Assembly (NCBI GenBank): GCA_002747055.1
Contig: PDSQ01000041.1
Location: forward strand, 1-39,028
Direction of reading: 5' to 3'
Length of the DNA: 39,028 nt
Source of the DNA: Gammaproteobacteria bacterium
GTDB taxonomy: Bacteria > Pseudomonadota > Gammaproteobacteria > Pseudomonadales > Oleiphilaceae
The notes beneath the pieces were generated by a model. It ran no database searches and was not told the origin of the DNA. It saw nothing but the letters and a program-made list of their open reading frames with translations. Shown here one piece after another: positions 26,897-36,296 of the stretch. Positions within the stretch are counted from its first letter, which is position 1. Each line of letters begins with the position of its first letter. Position numbers and translations under genes: made by a program.

Positions 26897-27940
26897 TTAT
26901 TTTACCTCGACCAGAACGGTATCGGAGGCATTGGCCACCACCAGTTTTCCAATTGGCTCGGCATACAACTTCTCACTGTTCAGCAAGGCTTCCAGCTCGG
27001 CCTGACCCCGAGGCTCAACTGCAATCAACAAACCGCCACTGGTTTGCGGGTCACACAATAGATGACGCCGATGCTCAGATAATTGCCCCAACTTATGGCC
27101 ATAGGATTCGAAATTCCGTAACGTGCCACCGGGAATACACCCTTCGTGCAGATAATCTTTTACCGGAGCCAACAATGGAATCGCAGCAAAATCGATCTCA
27201 GCTTTTAAATGACTGCCTTCACATAACTCCAACAAGTGCCCCATCAGCGCGAACCCCGTCACGTCCGTCATGGCTTTTACCGCACTGATATCAGCAACCC
27301 GAGCACCAATTTTGTTCAAACGACACATCAACTCAATAGCCAAATTCTGGTGCTCCGGTAATAGTTTTTTCTGTTTTTGCGCAGTAGTGAGAATACCGAC
27401 ACCAAGTGGTTTGGTCAGGTACAACTGACAACCGGCCGTCGCGGTATTGTTTTGTTTCAGTTTCTCTTTCGCTACCAATCCGGTTACCGCCAAACCAAAT
27501 ATCGGCTCGGGTGAATCAATACTATGACCACCGGCCAATACAATACCGGCATCTTTACAGACCTGACGCCCCCCTTCCACCACTTGTTGGGCTACTTCAG
27601 CCGCTAATTGATCGATCGGCCAACCCAGAATCGCAATCGCCATTATCGGTATGCCACCCATAGCATAAATATCACTAAGCGCATTGGTGGCGGCGATACG
27701 ACCAAAATCAAAAGGATCATCAGCAATCGGCATAAAAAAGTCCGTCGTACTCAACACCACCTGACCATTCCCGATATCATAAGCCGCCGCGTCGTCTCTA
27801 CTACTATTGCCGACTAATAACGCTGAATTCATCGGAACGGCCAGCTGGGTGGCCAGAATGGTATCGAGCACTTTCGGAGATATTTTACAACCGCAGCCGG
27901 CGCCGTGGCTGTATTCGGTCAGTTTAATTGAACAAGACAT
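26897..27940 (-). CDS. selD: selenide, water dikinase (selenophosphate synthetase)
   Basis: A 347-residue SelD making selenophosphate from selenide and ATP. The N-terminal glycine-rich loop [15 protein letters not shown] contains C16, C18 and K19, equivalent to E. coli C17, C19 and K20; the position is Cys, not selenocysteine. Other blocks are [54 protein letters not shown] and [13 protein letters not shown] 27940 is chosen because it matches the E. coli start; the frame extends to 28054 with residues not found in SelD. A weak AGG lies about 14 bases upstream. It is followed at once by mnmH. No selA or selB gene is in the window, so I cannot tell whether selenoproteins are made. Confidence 0.96.
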   Translation of the reverse strand: MSCSIKLTEYSHGAGCGCKISPKVLDTILATQLAVPMNSALLVGNSSRDDAAAYDIGNGQVVLSTTDFFMPIADDPFDFGRIAATNALSDIYAMGGIPIMAIAILGWPIDQLAAEVAQQVVEGGRQVCKDAGIVLAGGHSIDSPEPIFGLAVTGLVAKEKLKQNNTATAGCQLYLTKPLGVGILTTAQKQKKLLPEHQNLAIELMCRLNKIGARVADISAVKAMTDVTGFALMGHLLELCEGSHLKAEIDFAAIPLLAPVKDYLHEGCIPGGTLRNFESYGHKLGQLSEHRRHLLCDPQTSGGLLIAVEPRGQAELEALLNSEKLYAEPIGKLVVANASDTVLVEVK

Positions 27941-28440
27941 AGAAGATAGCAAACCTGAATAAATACTGAGTTGAAAACCATGATAATACGGGATCAAAGT
28001 GCGACAATTCCCACTAAAAAACAGAAATCGGCAATAACAAGTGATCCAGAGCAATTTAAAATAAAGTTTTCGTAAATATTTTTATAAAATTCAATCGAGT
28101 ATTCCCATAATATAAGGGTAGCCGTGAACGTAAGACAGCGGCAGAAGTTTGGCCACTGGTGTTTTCACGGAGTCCCGATGAATCGCGTTTCTTAGGATAT
28201 CGCAACCGTTTGTCTGATCAAAAAGCAGATGGCGTCAACTATCCTGCCAGATAGGGGAATCCCAGGCCATATTTTTCGATTAATTGATTGAAGATTTCCC
28301 GATTCCAAATCGAAAAAGCGGTTGTTTTTAGATTAATTGGACTATAGAATACCAGCTGTTATCAGCAATGATTAACACTTCGCTTACTATTTAGATTACC
28401 GTATTCTTAGCGGTCAATCGGACGTAAGCCAATTATTTTC
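27941..28440. other. divergent intergenic region between selD and cyoA
   Basis: About 500 bases without a recognisable gene. It contains a perfect 10-bp inverted repeat TTTTTCGATT/AATCGAAAAA (28272-28281 and 28308-28317, 26-base spacer) and a 7-bp repeat CCGTGAA/TTCACGG (near 28123 and 28163). On the plus strand there is a CATAATATAAG segment near 28106 that looks like a -10 box. The region is AT-rich in its middle. It could hold a small RNA or a long regulated leader for the cyo operon, but no defined RNA family was recognised. Confidence 0.4.
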
Positions 28441-28446
28441 TATAAT
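28441..28446 (+). promoter_or_regulatory. consensus -10 box just upstream of cyoA
   Basis: A perfect TATAAT sits 21 bases before the cyoA ATG. No good -35 lies at 16-18 bases upstream, so an activator could be needed. If used, the leader would be about 15 bases and would still carry the ribosome-binding GCAGG (about seven bases before the ATG). Confidence 0.4.
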
Positions 28447-28467
28447 CGGAAAGCCGCAGGTTTTCAT

Positions 28468-29316
28468 ATGCTTAGAAAAACTCCGTTTATTCTGTTTATT
28501 TGTACCCTCACCGCTCTGCTTTCAGGATGTGACCTGGCGTTATTTGACCCCAAAGGCCCGGTCGGAGATCAGAATAGTCAGTTACTGGTTCTATCGATAG
28601 CGTTGTTATCGATCATCATCGTGCCGGTTTTATTTATGTCAATCTACTTCCCTTACAAATACAGGGCGAGTAACAAGAATGCCGAATACAAACCCGACTG
28701 GGAGCATTCAACCAAGATTGAATTGGTAGTGTGGCTGGTACCTTGCGCTATCATTTTGGTACTGGCGATAGTGACCTACATTACGTCCCACAGTCTTGAT
28801 CCTCGTAAGCCCTTAGGTAAAGACGAGAATACGTTGACCATTCAGGTCGTCGCGCTGGACTGGAAGTGGCTGTTCATCTACCCCGAAGAGCAAATTGCCA
28901 GTGTCAATGAACTGGCTATGCCAGTCAATAAGCCGGTAGAGTTTCTGATCACTTCTGATTCAGTCATGAATTCCTTTTTTATCCCGCGCCTGGGTAGTCA
29001 GATTTACGCTATGGCAGGCATGGAAAACCGCCTGCATCTGATGGCCAGCGAAGCGGGTGTGTACCGTGGCATGTCGTCGAACTACAGTGGTTTTGGTTTC
29101 TCCGGCATGAAATTCAAGACCCACGCATTGTCTGATGAAGATTATCACCAATGGTTGGCCACCGTTCGTGCCTCCGGGCAAGTACTGGATGCCGATCGTT
29201 ACAAAGCACTCGCCATGAAAACCAAAGATCACCCTGTTGAATATTTTGCAGACGTAGATCCACTTCGCTTCAAAAAAATTATTGAAAAATACACTGGGGA
29301 ACAAAATGGTCAATAA
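28468..29316 (+). CDS. cyoA: cytochrome bo3 ubiquinol oxidase subunit II
   Basis: A 282-residue subunit II of the bo3-type quinol oxidase. A lipobox LLSGC puts the acylated Cys at residue 21, followed by two membrane spans (about 43-65 and 87-108) and a periplasmic cupredoxin domain. The CuA ligands of cytochrome c oxidases are absent: the loop reads [20 protein letters not shown], with no Cys pair, as in quinol oxidases. Other marks are [18 protein letters not shown] and [19 protein letters not shown]. Shorter than E. coli CyoA (315) mainly at the C-terminus. It begins a seven-gene plus-strand block and overlaps cyoB by 11 bases. Confidence 0.97.
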   Translation: MLRKTPFILFICTLTALLSGCDLALFDPKGPVGDQNSQLLVLSIALLSIIIVPVLFMSIYFPYKYRASNKNAEYKPDWEHSTKIELVVWLVPCAIILVLAIVTYITSHSLDPRKPLGKDENTLTIQVVALDWKWLFIYPEEQIASVNELAMPVNKPVEFLITSDSVMNSFFIPRLGSQIYAMAGMENRLHLMASEAGVYRGMSSNYSGFGFSGMKFKTHALSDEDYHQWLATVRASGQVLDADRYKALAMKTKDHPVEYFADVDPLRFKKIIEKYTGEQNGQ

Positions 29317-31336
29317 AGCCACGATTATTACTGATCCCGACCCAATTACAGGCAAGCTGACTTGGGATTCGATACCCATCCATGATCCGGTCATTCTGCC
29401 GGTGATGGCTTCTGTTGTGATAGGTGGCCTGTTTCTGCTAATTCTGATCACCAAAATGGGCAAATGGAAATACCTCTGGCAAGAATGGTTTACCTCGGTA
29501 GATCACAAAAAAATCGGCATTATGTATATAATCGCCTCACTGGTGATGATGGTGCGCGGGTTTGCCGATGCCTTGATGATGCGCTCTCACCAGGCACTGG
29601 CAACCGCCGAAAGTGTCGGGGTTGCCGGCTATCTTCCCCCAGAACACTACGATCAGATTTTTACCGCTCATGGCGTCATCATGATTTTCTTCGTCGCGAT
29701 GCCGCTGGTGGTGGGCCTGATGAACATTGTGGTGCCATTACAGATCGGCGCGAGGGATGTAGCCTTTCCATTCCTTAACTCATTAAGCTTCTGGTTGTAC
29801 GCAGTTGGCGCGATACTTGTCAATATCTCACTGTTTCTCGGAGAATTTGCCGCTACCGGCTGGCTGGCCTACCCACCCTTGTCAGGCATTGAATACAGCC
29901 CATGGGTTGGGGTCGACTACTGGCTATGGGCATTACAGATTTCCGGAATTGGCACCTTGCTGACAGGGGTGAATTTCTTCGTCACCATTCTGCGCATGCG
30001 CGCGCCCGGCATGAAATTAATGCAAATGCCTGTGTTTACCTGGACATCCCTGTGCGCCAACGTGCTAATTATCGCTACCTTCCCTATCCTCACCGTTACC
30101 ATTTCACTGTTGACGCTGGATCGTTACCTGGGCACTCACTTCTTTACCAATGATCTGGGTGGCAACCAGATGATGTATGTCAACCTGGTCTGGGCCTGGG
30201 GGCACCCTGAAGTATATATTCTGGTACTGCCGGCATTCGGAATTTTCTCTGAAGTTACCGCCACGTTTTCGCGCAAACGCTTGTTCGGCTATACCTCGCT
30301 GGTCTGGGCGACGGCCGTGATTATGCTGCTGTCCATGATCGTTTGGCTGCACCACTTTTTTACCATGGGGGCCGGTGCCAGTGTCAATGCGTTCTTCGGT
30401 ATCGCTACGATGATTATCTCCGTGCCAACCGGGGTAAAAATGTTCAACTGGCTATTTACGATGTACAAAGGTCGTGTCGAATTTACCAGCCCCATGTGGT
30501 GGACCTGCGCCTTCCTTTTTACATTCACCATCGGTGGTATGACTGGGGTCATGCTGGCAGTACCGGCAGCTGATTTTGTCCTGCATAACAGCCTGTTTCT
30601 GATCGCCCACTTCCATAACGTCATTATCGGCGGTGCCGTATTCGGTTATTTTGCCGGTTTTTCCTACTGGTTCCCGAAGGCTACCGGCTTCAAGCTGAAC
30701 GAAAGGCTTGGCAAGCAAGCCTGCGCATTGTGGACGATCGGCTTCTTCGTAGCATTTATGCCGATTTATGTTCTCGGCTTCAATGGCATGACCCGTCGCA
30801 TCAGTTACTACGACAATCCGGAGTGGGCGCCTTATCTTTGGGTTGCCGCCATCGGCGCGCTTATTGTGCTGGCTGGCATTCTCACCCAATTCTACCAGCT
30901 TTACGTTAGCATCCGCGATCGTGAACAGAATCGCGACGAGACAGGCGACCCTTGGAACGCTCGAACTCTGGAGTGGTCTACCTCTTCACCACCTGCGTTT
31001 TACAATTTTGCGACGCTGCCAACCATCCACGATCGTGATGAGCATTTCTATAAGAAGGAACACGGTTTGGCCTACCAAAAACCAGAGAAGTACAAGAAGA
31101 TTCATATGCCCCAAAATACCTGGGCGGGTGTCGTGATAAGCGGCTTCTCACTGGTGATGGGCTTCGCATTTATCTGGCATATCTGGTGGATGGCCATTTT
31201 AGGGTTGGTCTGCATGGTAGGCTCCTGGATCGTCTATTCGTTTGATCGCAATAAGGATTACTACGTAGAAGTCGATCAAATCGAGGAAATCGAATCGAAA
31301 CATCTTGCTGCAGCCCAGCGGCAACTAACTGCTTAA
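29306..31336 (+). CDS. cyoB: cytochrome bo3 ubiquinol oxidase subunit I
   Basis: The 676-residue catalytic subunit that binds heme b, heme o3 and CuB, reduces O2 and pumps protons. Heme and CuB ligands are present: H122 (AHGVIMIFF), H300 of the WGHPEVY motif with its cross-linked Tyr, H349-H350 (WLHHFFTMG), and H435/H437 (LIAHFHNVI). The E. coli numbering is offset by 16. ATG 29306 is chosen because GGGGA lies just upstream and cyoA's stop overlaps it; the frame opens earlier at 29282. The N-terminus is 16 residues longer than the E. coli protein, with no recognised motif. The sequence is otherwise collinear with E. coli CyoB. Confidence 0.97.
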   Translation: MVNKATIITDPDPITGKLTWDSIPIHDPVILPVMASVVIGGLFLLILITKMGKWKYLWQEWFTSVDHKKIGIMYIIASLVMMVRGFADALMMRSHQALATAESVGVAGYLPPEHYDQIFTAHGVIMIFFVAMPLVVGLMNIVVPLQIGARDVAFPFLNSLSFWLYAVGAILVNISLFLGEFAATGWLAYPPLSGIEYSPWVGVDYWLWALQISGIGTLLTGVNFFVTILRMRAPGMKLMQMPVFTWTSLCANVLIIATFPILTVTISLLTLDRYLGTHFFTNDLGGNQMMYVNLVWAWGHPEVYILVLPAFGIFSEVTATFSRKRLFGYTSLVWATAVIMLLSMIVWLHHFFTMGAGASVNAFFGIATMIISVPTGVKMFNWLFTMYKGRVEFTSPMWWTCAFLFTFTIGGMTGVMLAVPAADFVLHNSLFLIAHFHNVIIGGAVFGYFAGFSYWFPKATGFKLNERLGKQACALWTIGFFVAFMPIYVLGFNGMTRRISYYDNPEWAPYLWVAAIGALIVLAGILTQFYQLYVSIRDREQNRDETGDPWNARTLEWSTSSPPAFYNFATLPTIHDRDEHFYKKEHGLAYQKPEKYKKIHMPQNTWAGVVISGFSLVMGFAFIWHIWWMAILGLVCMVGSWIVYSFDRNKDYYVEVDQIEEIESKHLAAAQRQLTA

Positions 31337-31370
31337 GCAATCAAGAATGCGTAACACTTAACCATTAACA

Positions 31371-31997
31371 ATGAGTGACAACGGTATGTCTCACGAAGCG
31401 ACACACGATCTATACGATCACGACGACCACGATCATCACGATACGGGTGGTGACACTGTTTTTGGCTTCTGGATCTACGTAATGAGCGACTGCATATTGT
31501 TCGCATCTATATTTGCGACCTTTGCAGTATTGAACCAAAGTTTTGCCGGTGGCCTGACACCTAAAGACCTGTTCGATTTGAATTTTGTCGCCGTCGAAAC
31601 GGCGCTACTGCTGTTCAGTAGCTTCACCTTCGGCATGGCAATGCTTTACGCCAACCAACAAAACATGAACCAGATGATGATCTGGTTGATCGCAACACTG
31701 GCACTGGGCATCGGCTTTCTGGCGATGGAAATCTACGAGTTCTATCATTTCAGCCACGCAGGTGCCACGCCACAAAGCAGTGGCTACTGGTCCGCATTTT
31801 ACGGCCTGGTCGGAACCCACGGGTTACACGTATTCTCGGGCTGCATCTGGATGCTAGTACTTTTCGGTCATTTCAGACGCGACGGTTTTTCTGAAGATAA
31901 CATGGTACGGCTTTCCTGCCTGAGTCTGTTTTGGCACTTCCTCGACATTATCTGGGTCTGTGTATTCAGCGTCGTTTTCTTACTGGGGGTTATGTAA
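31371..31997 (+). CDS. cyoC: cytochrome bo3 ubiquinol oxidase subunit III
   Basis: A 208-residue, five-span subunit III. The N-terminus is rich in His and Asp ([14 protein letters not shown]), comparable to the His-rich start in E. coli CyoC. Typical blocks are [39 protein letters not shown] and [24 protein letters not shown] 31371 has no clear ribosome-binding site; a second in-frame ATG at 31386 is an alternative. The gene ends in TAATG, overlapping cyoD by one base. Confidence 0.95.
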   Translation: MSDNGMSHEATHDLYDHDDHDHHDTGGDTVFGFWIYVMSDCILFASIFATFAVLNQSFAGGLTPKDLFDLNFVAVETALLLFSSFTFGMAMLYANQQNMNQMMIWLIATLALGIGFLAMEIYEFYHFSHAGATPQSSGYWSAFYGLVGTHGLHVFSGCIWMLVLFGHFRRDGFSEDNMVRLSCLSLFWHFLDIIWVCVFSVVFLLGVM

Positions 31998-32341
31998 TGA
32001 GTCACGATAATCAGGGGCAGCACTCGCACGGTGGTGCAGCACACGGTAGTGTCCGAGAATATGTTATAGGCTTGATACTGTCTATTGTACTGACCGTCAT
32101 TCCTTTTGCTATGGTGATGACCGGCGCGTTATCGACCGCGCCGACATTGGCTGTCATTCTTGTGTGTGCCATCGCCCAGATTTTTGTCCAGCTTATTTGC
32201 TTCCTGCATATGAGCGGTTCTTCCGAAGAGTTGTGGAATAACACTAGCGCTGTTTTTGCGGTCACAACGGTTGCCATTCTGGTTGTGGGTTCTATCTGGA
32301 TTATGCAGCACCTTAATCACAATATGTTGATGGGCCACTAA
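31997..32341 (+). CDS. cyoD: cytochrome bo3 ubiquinol oxidase subunit IV
   Basis: A 114-residue small subunit with three membrane spans, important for assembly of the CuB site in subunit I. ATG 31997 overlaps the cyoC stop (TAATG) and has GGGGGT about seven bases upstream. The start matches the family ([28 protein letters not shown]), with VQLICFLHM in the second span. The N-terminus has a His/Gly-rich stretch. Family length is about 109. Confidence 0.95.
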   Translation: MSHDNQGQHSHGGAAHGSVREYVIGLILSIVLTVIPFAMVMTGALSTAPTLAVILVCAIAQIFVQLICFLHMSGSSEELWNNTSAVFAVTTVAILVVGSIWIMQHLNHNMLMGH

Positions 32342-32343
32342 TC

Positions 32344-33237
32344 ATGATTAAACGTTATTTATCCGTCACCAAACCTGGCATTGTCATCGGCAACTTGGTG
32401 GCTGCCATCGCAGGTTATATGCTGGCAGCCAAAGGCGATATCGAAGCAGCACCGTTTCTCGCGATGACCATCGGTATCGGCTGTGTTATCGCCTCGGGCT
32501 GCGTATTCAATAACGTGGTCGACCGCGACATCGATGGCCTGATGCGACGCACTCGCAACCGAGTCATGGTACGTGGTCTTATCCCGATTCATTACGCACT
32601 GATTTACGCAACCGTACTGGGTGTTACCGGCTTTGCCGTTCTAGCCATATTCAACACCGTGCTGGCACTGGTTTTTGCTCTGCTGGGGTTTGTCGTGTAT
32701 GTTGGCTTCTACACTTTACACTTCAAACGCGAATCTGTATTCGGAACACTGATTGGCAGTATTTCCGGTGCTTGCCCGCCGGTAGTCGGGTACTGTGCCG
32801 CGTCCAGCGGTTTTGATGTGGGAGCACTGGTATTACTGGTAACCTTCTGTTTGTGGCAAATACCTCATTCTTACGCAATAGCGATTTACCGCTTTACCGA
32901 CTACAAGGCAGCAAAAATTCCGGTACTGCCTATCGTTGGGGGTGTCGCTACCGCACGTAAACAAATGATCGCCTACATTGCAGCTTACACCATGGTCGCT
33001 CTGGCCTTGTTCGCTTTTAACTATGTAGGTTATGCGTACGCCATACTTACCACTTTGATCGGTTTACTATGGCTAGGCATTACCGTCTTTGGTTATCGTC
33101 GATACGATTCACACATTTGGGCACGTCAAGTATTTATTGTATCCATTATTGCCATTGTATCGCTCAGTGCCGTGATATCGACAGATTACACCTCTGCCGT
33201 ACAACCTGTTGCAAACCTTGTTGCCATGATGACATAA
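32344..33237 (+). CDS. cyoE: heme O synthase (protoheme IX farnesyltransferase)
   Basis: A 297-residue polytopic enzyme that attaches a farnesyl group to heme b to form heme O, needed by the bo3 oxidase encoded just upstream. The prenyltransferase signature NNVVDRDIDGLMRRTRNR is present, as are FYTLHFKRESVFGTLIGSISGACPPVVGYC and the second aspartate-containing loop (YRFTDYKAAKIPVLPIV). It starts two bases after cyoD and ends four bases before the SCO-like gene. Length equals E. coli CyoE (296). Confidence 0.97.
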   Translation: MIKRYLSVTKPGIVIGNLVAAIAGYMLAAKGDIEAAPFLAMTIGIGCVIASGCVFNNVVDRDIDGLMRRTRNRVMVRGLIPIHYALIYATVLGVTGFAVLAIFNTVLALVFALLGFVVYVGFYTLHFKRESVFGTLIGSISGACPPVVGYCAASSGFDVGALVLLVTFCLWQIPHSYAIAIYRFTDYKAAKIPVLPIVGGVATARKQMIAYIAAYTMVALALFAFNYVGYAYAILTTLIGLLWLGITVFGYRRYDSHIWARQVFIVSIIAIVSLSAVISTDYTSAVQPVANLVAMMT

Positions 33238-33241
33238 AACC

Positions 33242-33838
33242 ATGGGTAAACTAAATCCTTCCCGAGCCCTTATTTTTGTTGGTCTGTTTTTTGTCTTGGG
33301 CCTGGTTGTCACTTATTTTGCTACAACGACACGTGATTACTCACGCCCGGTAAAACAGTTTTCCGAGCTGGGGGGTGATTTTACGCTGCAAAGTTATCAA
33401 GGTGAGGTTTCCCTATCCAGCTACCAGGGAAATGTGGTTGTTATGTACTTTGGTTACACTTCCTGTGCAGAAGTGTGTCCAGAGTCGCTCAGTGTGATGA
33501 AACGCGCAATGGATCGTCTGGAAGAAGAAGGGATAAAAAACGTCCAGGGCGTTATGATTTCAGTCGATCCGTCTCGTGACAACGTTGAAGCTCTGCGCAA
33601 ATTCACACGCCATTTCAACGAACGTATTATTGGTTTAACCGGAACCCGACAACAGATCAAGGCCGTGGGTGAGCTCTACGGTGTTTATTATGATGATGCG
33701 AAGATCAGGGATATAAAATATTCGGTCGAACACGCTTCCCGTTTTTATATCATAGACACACAAGGCAACCTGGTCACTGCCATGAGTCATACCACCACAC
33801 CCAATGAACTGGCCGCCCAAATTCGGGAATTGATTTAG
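33242..33838 (+). CDS. SCO1/SenC/PrrC family copper-thiol protein
   Basis: A 198-residue membrane-anchored thioredoxin-fold protein. One N-terminal span (about 9-27) is followed by a periplasmic domain with the metal/redox motif C75-A-E-V-C79-P and the partner H164 (SVEHASRFYIID). SCO proteins deliver copper to CuA of cytochrome oxidases or act as thiol reductants. The bo3 oxidase upstream has no CuA, so the target here must be something else (perhaps CuB delivery, or thiol reduction). The CxxxC spacing and His are intact. It starts four bases after cyoE and overlaps the next gene by one base, so it is part of the operon. Confidence 0.93.
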   Translation: MGKLNPSRALIFVGLFFVLGLVVTYFATTTRDYSRPVKQFSELGGDFTLQSYQGEVSLSSYQGNVVVMYFGYTSCAEVCPESLSVMKRAMDRLEEEGIKNVQGVMISVDPSRDNVEALRKFTRHFNERIIGLTGTRQQIKAVGELYGVYYDDAKIRDIKYSVEHASRFYIIDTQGNLVTAMSHTTTPNELAAQIRELI

Positions 33839-34341
33839 TGCCTGCCGTCCCGCTGTTAATGGTTATTCTGTCAATGATTTTACTGGCAAGCAGTACAACC
33901 CAGGCAGCAACCTCGATGAACCGTGTTCTGGCAGATTACGCTAAAGATACCTGCCACGATACACTGATAGCGGCAGCCGATGCTACCATCAAAAACAATC
34001 CTCATCGTTTACTTGCTATGCACGCCGGATCTGGGCCAAACCAGACACTGTCTTTTATTGCCGGGATCATCGAATACAAAGACCGCCAAAGTCATGCACT
34101 TTATGCATTACACCGTGGTGAGTATGGTTGTTCCGTGGCGTTCAAAGAAAGCTTTACGTTTAAATCACCCTGCATAAGAATCCGCGAAGAAGTGTTCAGT
34201 CACTGGCAGCTAGAGGGCAAGCTCAATGAAGAGACACTTGTACTAAAAAACACCCGCAACCCAAATCGAACAGCCTTTCTTACCGATGCCGCTGACGGCT
34301 CTTACTGTCTGGTAACCCGTCACCATCACTTTTCTCGATAG
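33838..34341 (+). CDS. hypothetical secreted protein at the end of the cyo operon
   Basis: A 167-residue protein with an N-terminal signal peptide (LLMVILSMILLASSTTQAA, cleavage near residue 24). The mature part has five Cys, no membrane span and no motif I recognise; it is a mix of helices (MNRVLADYAKDTCHDTLIAAADATI) and strands. GTG 33838 overlaps the SCO-like stop (TAGTG), with GGGA about nine bases upstream; ATG 33859 is an alternative. Overlap with the SCO gene suggests coupling and a role near the oxidase or copper handling in the periplasm, but this is only positional inference. A His-rich end (RHHHFSR) could bind metal. Confidence 0.72.
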   Translation: MPAVPLLMVILSMILLASSTTQAATSMNRVLADYAKDTCHDTLIAAADATIKNNPHRLLAMHAGSGPNQTLSFIAGIIEYKDRQSHALYALHRGEYGCSVAFKESFTFKSPCIRIREEVFSHWQLEGKLNEETLVLKNTRNPNRTAFLTDAADGSYCLVTRHHHFSR

Positions 34342-34385
34342 GCAACGATAGAAACGGTGGCAAGCAATGGTTTTATGTGAATACG

Positions 34386-35504
34386 TTAACGATGTCGGAG
34401 CACTACACCGGTTTCGATATGATGCGTATACGGGAACTGATCAAATAGGGCTAAATGTTCGATGCAGTGAGTTTGATTCAATGTTTCCAAGTTACTCGCC
34501 AGTGTCTCCGGGTTGCACGAGATATAGATAATACGCTCATACTGCTGTATTTGCCTAACCGAATCCTGGTCAAGCCCGGCGCGAGGAGGATCGACCAGAA
34601 CCGTTTTAATGTCATAGTCGGCAAGCTCGATACCTGCCAGTCGCCGGAATTGGCGAACTCCCTTTATTGCCTGCACCAATTCCTCACTCGAAAGGCGAAT
34701 CACGGTAACATTAGCGGCCGCGTTTTGCTCGACATTCACCTGTGCCAAGGCGACCGATGTTTTAGAAATTTCAGTGGCCAGAACGCGATGATATAAATCT
34801 GACAGGGCAATCGAAAAATTACCGTAGCCGCAATACAACTCTAACAAATCACCATTCAACTCTCTGTACTGAACCGGATTCAATGCACCGGCATCAACCG
34901 TACTCACGCGCCGGGTCCAAGACAACATTTTCTGATTGATATAACCATTCGGCTGAGTGAACCCCCCTTCAGTTTGGCGATACTTCAGTGACTTACCTTC
35001 CACCACAAGTGTTTCATTGACATAATCACGTTGTAATACGCGTTTTTGTTTACGAGAACGGCCGATAATTGGAAAACCGAGCGTATCCTGCAAATGCTCG
35101 GCCTGCTTCTGCCAGTTATTATCCAATGGTTTATGATAAATCAGTGTCACCAAAGCATCGTTGCTCAAGGTGGTCAAAAACTCCACCTGAAACAATTTGC
35201 ACCTGAGTATCGGCTGCTTGTGCAATTCTAGCAACAGCCTGGCCATCAGCGTATTGATAAGCTGCGAGCCAATCGGAAACTCGGTGATTTCAATCGGTCG
35301 ACGCTTGTCCTCGGGCGAAAACATGGCGTAAAAACAACGGTCACCGGAGTGCCAGATACGGAATTCAGCGCGCAGACGAAAATGCAAAGCCGGGCTGGCA
35401 AACACCTCCAACTCCGGCAGTTCAAAGGATGACAACCTGTCTAAGAGAAAACCACGCTTTTGCGCCAATAGCGCGGAGTATCGCTCAACTGCTATTTCGT
35501 GCAT
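34386..35504 (-). CDS. trmA: tRNA (uracil-5-)-methyltransferase TrmA
   Basis: A 372-residue SAM-dependent enzyme making m5U54 (ribothymidine) in the T-loop of tRNA. It follows the E. coli TrmA pattern: the N-terminal RNA-binding part (FRLRAEFRIWHSGDRCFYAMF), the SAM site LLELYCGYGNFSIAL, VLVDPPRAGLD, the catalytic C330 in ISCNPETL and the general base E364 in HHIETGVVL. ATG 35504 starts the family-typical MHEIAVERYSALLAQK. Length is close to E. coli (366). It does not share a message with the cob genes by obvious overlap: 168 bases separate them. Confidence 0.95.
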   Translation of the reverse strand: MHEIAVERYSALLAQKRGFLLDRLSSFELPELEVFASPALHFRLRAEFRIWHSGDRCFYAMFSPEDKRRPIEITEFPIGSQLINTLMARLLLELHKQPILRCKLFQVEFLTTLSNDALVTLIYHKPLDNNWQKQAEHLQDTLGFPIIGRSRKQKRVLQRDYVNETLVVEGKSLKYRQTEGGFTQPNGYINQKMLSWTRRVSTVDAGALNPVQYRELNGDLLELYCGYGNFSIALSDLYHRVLATEISKTSVALAQVNVEQNAAANVTVIRLSSEELVQAIKGVRQFRRLAGIELADYDIKTVLVDPPRAGLDQDSVRQIQQYERIIYISCNPETLASNLETLNQTHCIEHLALFDQFPYTHHIETGVVLRHR

Positions 35505-35672
35505 AAGTATCGCCTGTTGCCTCTTTTTCTATCAAAAATTCGGCAAGTCAAACTGGCCCAATTTTCGAAAAAGCAAGTATACGACCAGGGCGTCGGCATG
35601 TCACCGACGAACCGCCTCTGCTTTCAATTCAGTATTGCCCAGAACATCCCGACCCGTTTACCCGCGACCAAA
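35505..35672. other. intergenic region between trmA and cobC
   Basis: No gene seen. A small palindrome CGTCGG-CATGTCA-CCGACG (35591-35596, 35604-35609) could be a stem in the 3' end of the cob mRNA, but no T-run follows on the minus strand, so it is not a standard terminator. trmA transcription must begin in or before this region. Confidence 0.4.
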
Positions 35673-36296
35673 TTAACCTATCGTTCGATTAAAACCGATC
35701 AGTTTTGGTAACAATCCATTTTCGTTCCAGATACTGATTTGCGTTCGGCTGGCATAGTCGACCTGCAATCGCTGAAAGGGAATAGCGGCCAACTCATGTT
35801 GATTGGTAAAATCAAGACCTAAGCACCAAGCCACAGCACACCGAATCACGCCACCGTGAGTCACTATTAACAGCTTTTGTTCAGGGTGTTTTTCGACGAT
35901 CTGATAAATGCCACGAATCACCCGAGAATGAAAATCAACGAGTTTTTCTGCATTGGGAGGCATTTTTTTTATTGGGTTAGCCAGGAATGAAGCATACTCC
36001 TTCGGATATTGCCGAGCAATCTGTTGATAGTCCAATCCATCCCAGTCACCAAAATGGTATTCTGACCAACAAGTATCGGTCTCGCAAAGGAGTTTGTTGG
36101 CCAATGCAAACTCGCGGGCATATCGACAGGCTCTTTGCAATGGACTGGAAATGACTTTAGTGATGTTTTTGAGCGAACCAGTGGCCAGACGCAATTGCGA
36201 CAGTCCTTCTTCTGACAGAACTGCATCGGTATGGCCTAACAAACAATCCGGTTGCACCGTTTTACCATGCCTTAAAAAAACAAGCTGAGTCAGCAT
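35673..36296 (-). CDS. cobC: alpha-ribazole phosphatase-like histidine phosphatase
   Basis: A 207-residue histidine phosphatase superfamily member with the catalytic RHG at residues 9-11 (FLRHGKT), SSPLQRACRYAREFA, EYHFGDWDGLDYQQI and the second His motif VTHGGVIRC. Within a cob cluster it is expected to dephosphorylate alpha-ribazole-5'-phosphate (or cobalamin-5'-phosphate) late in cobalamin synthesis. ATG 36296 is chosen because the phosphatase domain starts there; the frame could open at 36425, inside cobU. It overlaps the cobU stop by seven bases and is the last gene of the cob run. Confidence 0.88.
   Translation of the reverse strand: MLTQLVFLRHGKTVQPDCLLGHTDAVLSEEGLSQLRLATGSLKNITKVISSPLQRACRYAREFALANKLLCETDTCWSEYHFGDWDGLDYQQIARQYPKEYASFLANPIKKMPPNAEKLVDFHSRVIRGIYQIVEKHPEQKLLIVTHGGVIRCAVAWCLGLDFTNQHELAAIPFQRLQVDYASRTQISIWNENGLLPKLIGFNRTIG

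Noticed and set aside
26897..27940. A selenocysteine codon in selD
   Set aside because: The position is TGC (Cys), and no in-frame TGA is found in the coding sequence.
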